The notes under the pieces: generated by a model
Database searches by the model: none
What the model saw: only the letters and a program-made list of their open reading frames with translations
What the model was told of the DNA's origin: nothing
Assembly (NCBI GenBank): GCA_017998575.1
Contig: JAGOCV010000158.1
Span: forward strand, 1-9,043
Length of the DNA stretch: 9,043 nt
DNA from: Burkholderiaceae bacterium
GTDB lineage: Bacteria > Pseudomonadota > Gammaproteobacteria > Burkholderiales > Burkholderiaceae
Direction: 5' to 3'
Part shown: one piece after another, positions 6,066 through 9,043 of the stretch
Layout: each line of letters begins with the position of its first letter
How positions within the stretch are numbered: the first letter of the stretch is position 1
Made by a program: the position numbers and the translations under genes

Positions 6066-6453
6066 CGACGGCGCGCGCCTGTTGCGCCATGGCCTCGCGA
6101 TGCCGCACCCGGCGGCACTGGGCCTGGGTATCCAGTGGATCAGCCATGCCCACGATCCGGGCTTGCCCAGCCTGCACGCCACGGGCGCTTTCGCCTTCGT
6201 CTTCGCCTTGCTGCATTCGCGGGGGCGCGGAGGCCTCGCCACGGCCGCCTTCGCCATCGCGGTGGTGGTCGCCTGGAGTTGGCTGCTGCTGGGCGTGCAC
6301 TTTCCCTCGGACGTGCTGGCCGGCGCCGTCGTGGGCGCTTTCTCGGCGCGCATGACCAGCCTGCTCTGGGCCGGCGCAGCGCGCACGTTGGGCCATGGCA
6401 CCGGGCTGGCACCAGGGCAACTCAAACCGCCGGCTGCCCCTGCGGCTCGATGA
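6066..6453 (+). pseudogene. PAP2-superfamily phosphatase, C-terminal remnant
   Basis: A frame open from 6040 encodes the second half of a PAP2 membrane phosphatase (undecaprenyl-diphosphatase type). The earliest possible start codons are TTG 6082 or ATG 6100; no ribosome site is seen. Visible motifs: 'PSLHATGAFAF' (motif 2) and 'SWLLLGVHFPSDVLAGAVVG' (6277-6336, motif 3), flanked by hydrophobic helices. Damage is clear. The N-terminal helices are missing. The motif 1 position reads 'RHGLAMPHP', not K-x6-RP. The motif 3 arginine (S-R-x5-H) is Trp. Intact family members of this type run to roughly 200 residues, while this holds about 120-130. Homology begins almost at the stop codon of the binding-protein gene (6063-6065), as expected if the cassette's arrival removed the 5' half. 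The 3' end overlaps the opposite-strand hydrolase gene by 32 bases. A short functional protein cannot be excluded but is unlikely. Confidence 0.65.
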
Positions 6454-7351
6454 AATCCAGCACCTCGCGCCGCACCGGCGCCAGCCAGCGCAAGGGGCCG
6501 GCAAGCGCGCCGACGAGTGTTGCGTGGTTCACCTTCGGATGGCGCCGGACCGTCACGGCGACGCCCGCCGCCCGCAGGCGCGCGCCGAGGCCCTCGGTAT
6601 TACGGACGGGATCGACCACACCGTCAGACTCGGGCGCGATCAGCAGCGTGCGCGGCGCGCCGGGGCTCACGTGCATCACCGGCTGGCTCGCGGGCGGCGT
6701 GTCGGGCCAGCCGAAAGCCACGCGCACTTCCGGATCCCCGATCGGCAGGAAGTCGTAGGCACCCGCCAGACCGATCCAGCCCGCCAGCCGGGCGGGCGCC
6801 AGCCCGTGCGCGGCCAGCCAACGCCCGTCGAGCGCCACCATGCCGGCGAGCCAGCCACCGGCGCTGTGCCCCATGACGAACACGCGGCCCGGGTCGGCAT
6901 CCCAATCCTGCAGATGGGCGATCGTCCAGGCGACGGCGGCCGCGCCGTCACGCGCGATTTCTTCCCAGCGCACCTGTGGGCTCAAACGGTAATCGGCCCC
7001 CACGGCGATCACGCCGGCGGAAGCCATCGCCTCGCCGACGAAGCGGTAATCGGCGCGTTCGCCGCGCGTCCAGCTGCCGCCATAGAAAAACACCACCACG
7101 GCAGGCCGCGTGCCGGTAGGGACTGAGCGCGGCCGGTACACGTCGAGCCGCTGGCGCGGATCGTCGCCATAGGCCACGCCGCCACGCAGGTCATAGCTCC
7201 CGTCGCCGACGAGCGCATCGAGCACCCGCGTGCCAGAGCAGCCCGACAACAGCGCCGCGCCCGCCGCCAGCAGTCCCGTGCGACGTGCCAGGCACGGGGC
7301 CGCGTCGTGTTCGTCCACATTCCGGAAACCGGATCGATTCATGCCGTGCAT
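6422..7351 (-). CDS. Alpha/beta-hydrolase, esterase/lipase-like lipoprotein
   Basis: A 309-residue hydrolase of the carboxylesterase/kynurenine-formamidase-like alpha/beta fold. The N-terminus 'ARRTGLLAAGAALLSGCSG' (residues 22-40) combines a twin-arginine pair, a hydrophobic stretch and a lipobox LSGC with Cys38. This predicts an exported, lipid-anchored protein, possibly via Tat. The catalytic set is complete: the nucleophile elbow 'GHSAGG' with Ser163, Asp247 in 'ESDGVVDPVRNT' and His276 in 'KVNHATL'. The oxyanion motif HGG is 'YGG' (90-92, in 'VVFFYGGSWTRG'). 'DVYRP' (70-74) is the usual lead-in strand. The ATG at 7349-7351 is chosen over the ATG three codons later because GGAGG (7358-7362) lies 6 bases before it; a much longer open frame upstream lacks family similarity. 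It is divergent from the DUF481 gene. The substrate is probably a short-chain ester or amide, not determinable here. Confidence 0.9.
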   Translation of the reverse strand: MHGMNRSGFRNVDEHDAAPCLARRTGLLAAGAALLSGCSGTRVLDALVGDGSYDLRGGVAYGDDPRQRLDVYRPRSVPTGTRPAVVVFFYGGSWTRGERADYRFVGEAMASAGVIAVGADYRLSPQVRWEEIARDGAAAVAWTIAHLQDWDADPGRVFVMGHSAGGWLAGMVALDGRWLAAHGLAPARLAGWIGLAGAYDFLPIGDPEVRVAFGWPDTPPASQPVMHVSPGAPRTLLIAPESDGVVDPVRNTEGLGARLRAAGVAVTVRRHPKVNHATLVGALAGPLRWLAPVRREVLDFIEPQGQPAV

Positions 7352-7357
7352 CGAGCA

Positions 7358-7362
7358 CCTCC
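7358..7362 (-). promoter_or_regulatory. Ribosome binding site of the hydrolase gene
   Basis: GGAGG on the minus strand, 6 bases upstream of the ATG at 7349-7351. It settles the start of a frame that stays open back to 7774. Confidence 0.75.
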
Positions 7363-7500
7363 ACGCTGTCTTACGCAGGGGATTGCGGGCTGGACCTGTG
7401 TGCGGGGCCGCGTCAGATCGAAACATTTCCACACGCATTCGGGGGAACTCGCGTGCAAACCGGTTCACCCACCGTGATCCAAGCGGGTTGTTTTCCATCC

Positions 7501-7506
7501 AAGGAG
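7501..7506 (+). promoter_or_regulatory. Ribosome binding site of the DUF481 gene
   Basis: AAGGAG, 8 bases before the ATG at 7515. It fixes the start at a normal signal peptide although the frame is open back to 7230. In the rest of the 163-base divergent gap (7352-7514) I see no convincing -35/-10 pair. Confidence 0.75.
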
Positions 7507-7514
7507 TACCCGCC

Positions 7515-8291
7515 ATGACCTTCAGCATCCGTTCTGCCGCGCGCATCGCCGGCCTCGCCTGCGCAGCTGCCGCGCCCATCGCACATGCGCAGGTGACGCT
7601 GACGCCCGACGACACCTGGCGGTACCTGTTCACGGCGGGTGCCAATGCCACGTCGGGCAACAGCAGCTCGAGTGCGATCAACCTGCAGTTCGATGGCGCG
7701 CGCCTGAGCGACAGCGACAAGTGGACGTTCAGCACCCAGCTGCAGAGTGCCCGCAACAACGGCAACAGGACCACCGAACGCTATCTGCTGGGCTCGCAGT
7801 ACAACCGCGACATCAACGGCAGCGGCTCGCTGTTCGGCTTCGGTTCGGTCGATTTCCTGCGCGACGAGCTGGCCAACCTCAGTGGCCGCGGCACGCTGGC
7901 CGGCGGCCTGGGCCTGCACCTGATCGAAAGCGAGCGCCACACCTTCGACATCACCGGCGGTCTGGCCTATACGCAGGACAACTATGTGAACCCGGCCCTG
8001 GTGGACGGCGTGCTGCGCGATTCGTATGGCCGTGCCGAACTGGTGCTGGGCGAGGAATCCAACCACAAGCTCACCGATACCACCACGTTCCAGCAGAAGC
8101 TGACCGTCTACCCCAACCTGCGCGACTCGGGCCAGCGCCGCGCGGTATTCGACGCCAAGGTGTCGGTGGCGATGACCAAGACGCTCAACCTCACGGCCGG
8201 CCTGTCGATGCGCTACAACAGCGACCCGGGTGTCGGACTGAAGACGACCGACACCGCGCTGGTGACCGGCGTGTCGTGGCGGTTCGACTGA
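7515..8291 (+). CDS. DUF481 (YdiY-like) outer-membrane beta-barrel protein
   Basis: A 258-residue exported protein. The signal peptide covers residues 1-25 (Arg 6 and 10, Ala-rich core, cleavage after 'AHA' before Gln26). The mature part is made of alternating polar/hydrophobic beta-strands with turns. It shows the DUF481 order: 'AGANATSGNSSSSAINLQFDGARLSDSDKW' (about positions 7638-7724) near the N-terminus, 'TERYLLGSQYNRDING', 'LFGFGSVDFLRDELA', 'LGLHLIESERHTFDITGGLAY', 'KLTDTTTFQQKLTVYP' and the C-terminal 'LSMRYNSDPGVGLKTTDTALVTGVSWRFD'. Members such as E. coli YdiY are salt- or acid-induced outer-membrane proteins of unclear function. The last residue is Asp after Phe, not the terminal aromatic residue usual for BamA-assembled barrels. 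It is divergent from the hydrolase lipoprotein gene and converges with pyk, 65 bases away. Confidence 0.87.
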   Translation: MTFSIRSAARIAGLACAAAAPIAHAQVTLTPDDTWRYLFTAGANATSGNSSSSAINLQFDGARLSDSDKWTFSTQLQSARNNGNRTTERYLLGSQYNRDINGSGSLFGFGSVDFLRDELANLSGRGTLAGGLGLHLIESERHTFDITGGLAYTQDNYVNPALVDGVLRDSYGRAELVLGEESNHKLTDTTTFQQKLTVYPNLRDSGQRRAVFDAKVSVAMTKTLNLTAGLSMRYNSDPGVGLKTTDTALVTGVSWRFD

Positions 8292-8356
8292 AGACTTCCG
8301 GGGCTTTCATGCGCGGCGCGCAGGCATCTCGTTGAGCCCACGCGCGAGGCGGGGGG

Positions 8357-9043
<687 letters not shown>

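Noticed and set aside
5091..6425. Long minus-strand open frame of 444 residues opposite the Bug gene and PAP2 remnant
   Set aside because: Low-complexity translation that lies antisense to a clear Bug protein with signal peptide; no family similarity or ribosome site.
7352..7774. Upstream extension of the hydrolase frame to 7774
   Set aside because: It runs antisense into the DUF481 gene, whereas GGAGG before ATG 7349-7351 and the signal sequence support the shorter protein.
3067..8356. Search for IS ends, att-site repeats or a tRNA that would explain an insertion
   Set aside because: By eye I found no convincing inverted terminal repeats, target duplications, tRNA fragment or recombinase gene.

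Overview
The window is high-GC DNA with dense coding on both strands. It looks like a chromosomal segment of a betaproteobacterium of the order Burkholderiales, most likely a Comamonadaceae-type organism. The evidence is the protein style of Fba, PurC and Pyk, a Bug/TctC-family periplasmic binding protein, and a GC-rich hairpin repeat of the kind I associate with that family. No rRNA, tRNA, CRISPR array, transposase or integrase was seen.

Left part (1-3066), housekeeping. The 3' end of a thioredoxin/TPR co-chaperone gene (ybbN/cnoX) runs rightward and stops at 470. It faces a small three-helix membrane protein gene (634-1002, minus) across 163 bases filled with tandem hairpins. Next come purC (SAICAR synthase) and fba (class II fructose-bisphosphate aldolase). 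They are 10 bases apart on the minus strand and almost certainly co-transcribed.

Middle part (3178-6065), a catabolic-type accessory cassette. A FadR-type GntR regulator (minus) is divergent from a DapA-superfamily aldolase/dehydratase gene (plus), which is followed by a Bug/TctC solute-binding protein gene (plus). The 155-base divergent promoter region holds two copies of a palindrome, ATTGGATCCAAT (perfect) and a 10/12 match. Each overlaps the -10 box of one of the two promoters in the same geometry. The simplest model is that the regulator represses both the catabolic genes and itself until a small carboxylate-like ligand arrives. The substrate cannot be read from the sequence: the DapA-like enzyme keeps the Schiff-base lysine but not the residues typical of lysine-biosynthetic DapA.

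Right part (6066-9043). Directly after the binding-protein stop codon lies the C-terminal half of a PAP2 phosphatase gene, with no N-terminal half and damaged catalytic motifs; it is probably a remnant. It converges with a Tat/lipobox-type alpha/beta-hydrolase gene (minus). That gene is divergent from a DUF481 outer-membrane beta-barrel gene (plus), which converges with the 3' part of pyk (pyruvate kinase, minus, cut by the window edge). The block 3178-8291 therefore sits between pyk and fba, two central-carbon genes often found close together in this order of bacteria.

No gap between genes exceeds 300 bases. I see no defence system or clearly undescribed machinery. The most informative signals are the twin operator and the PAP2 remnant at the edge of the cassette.
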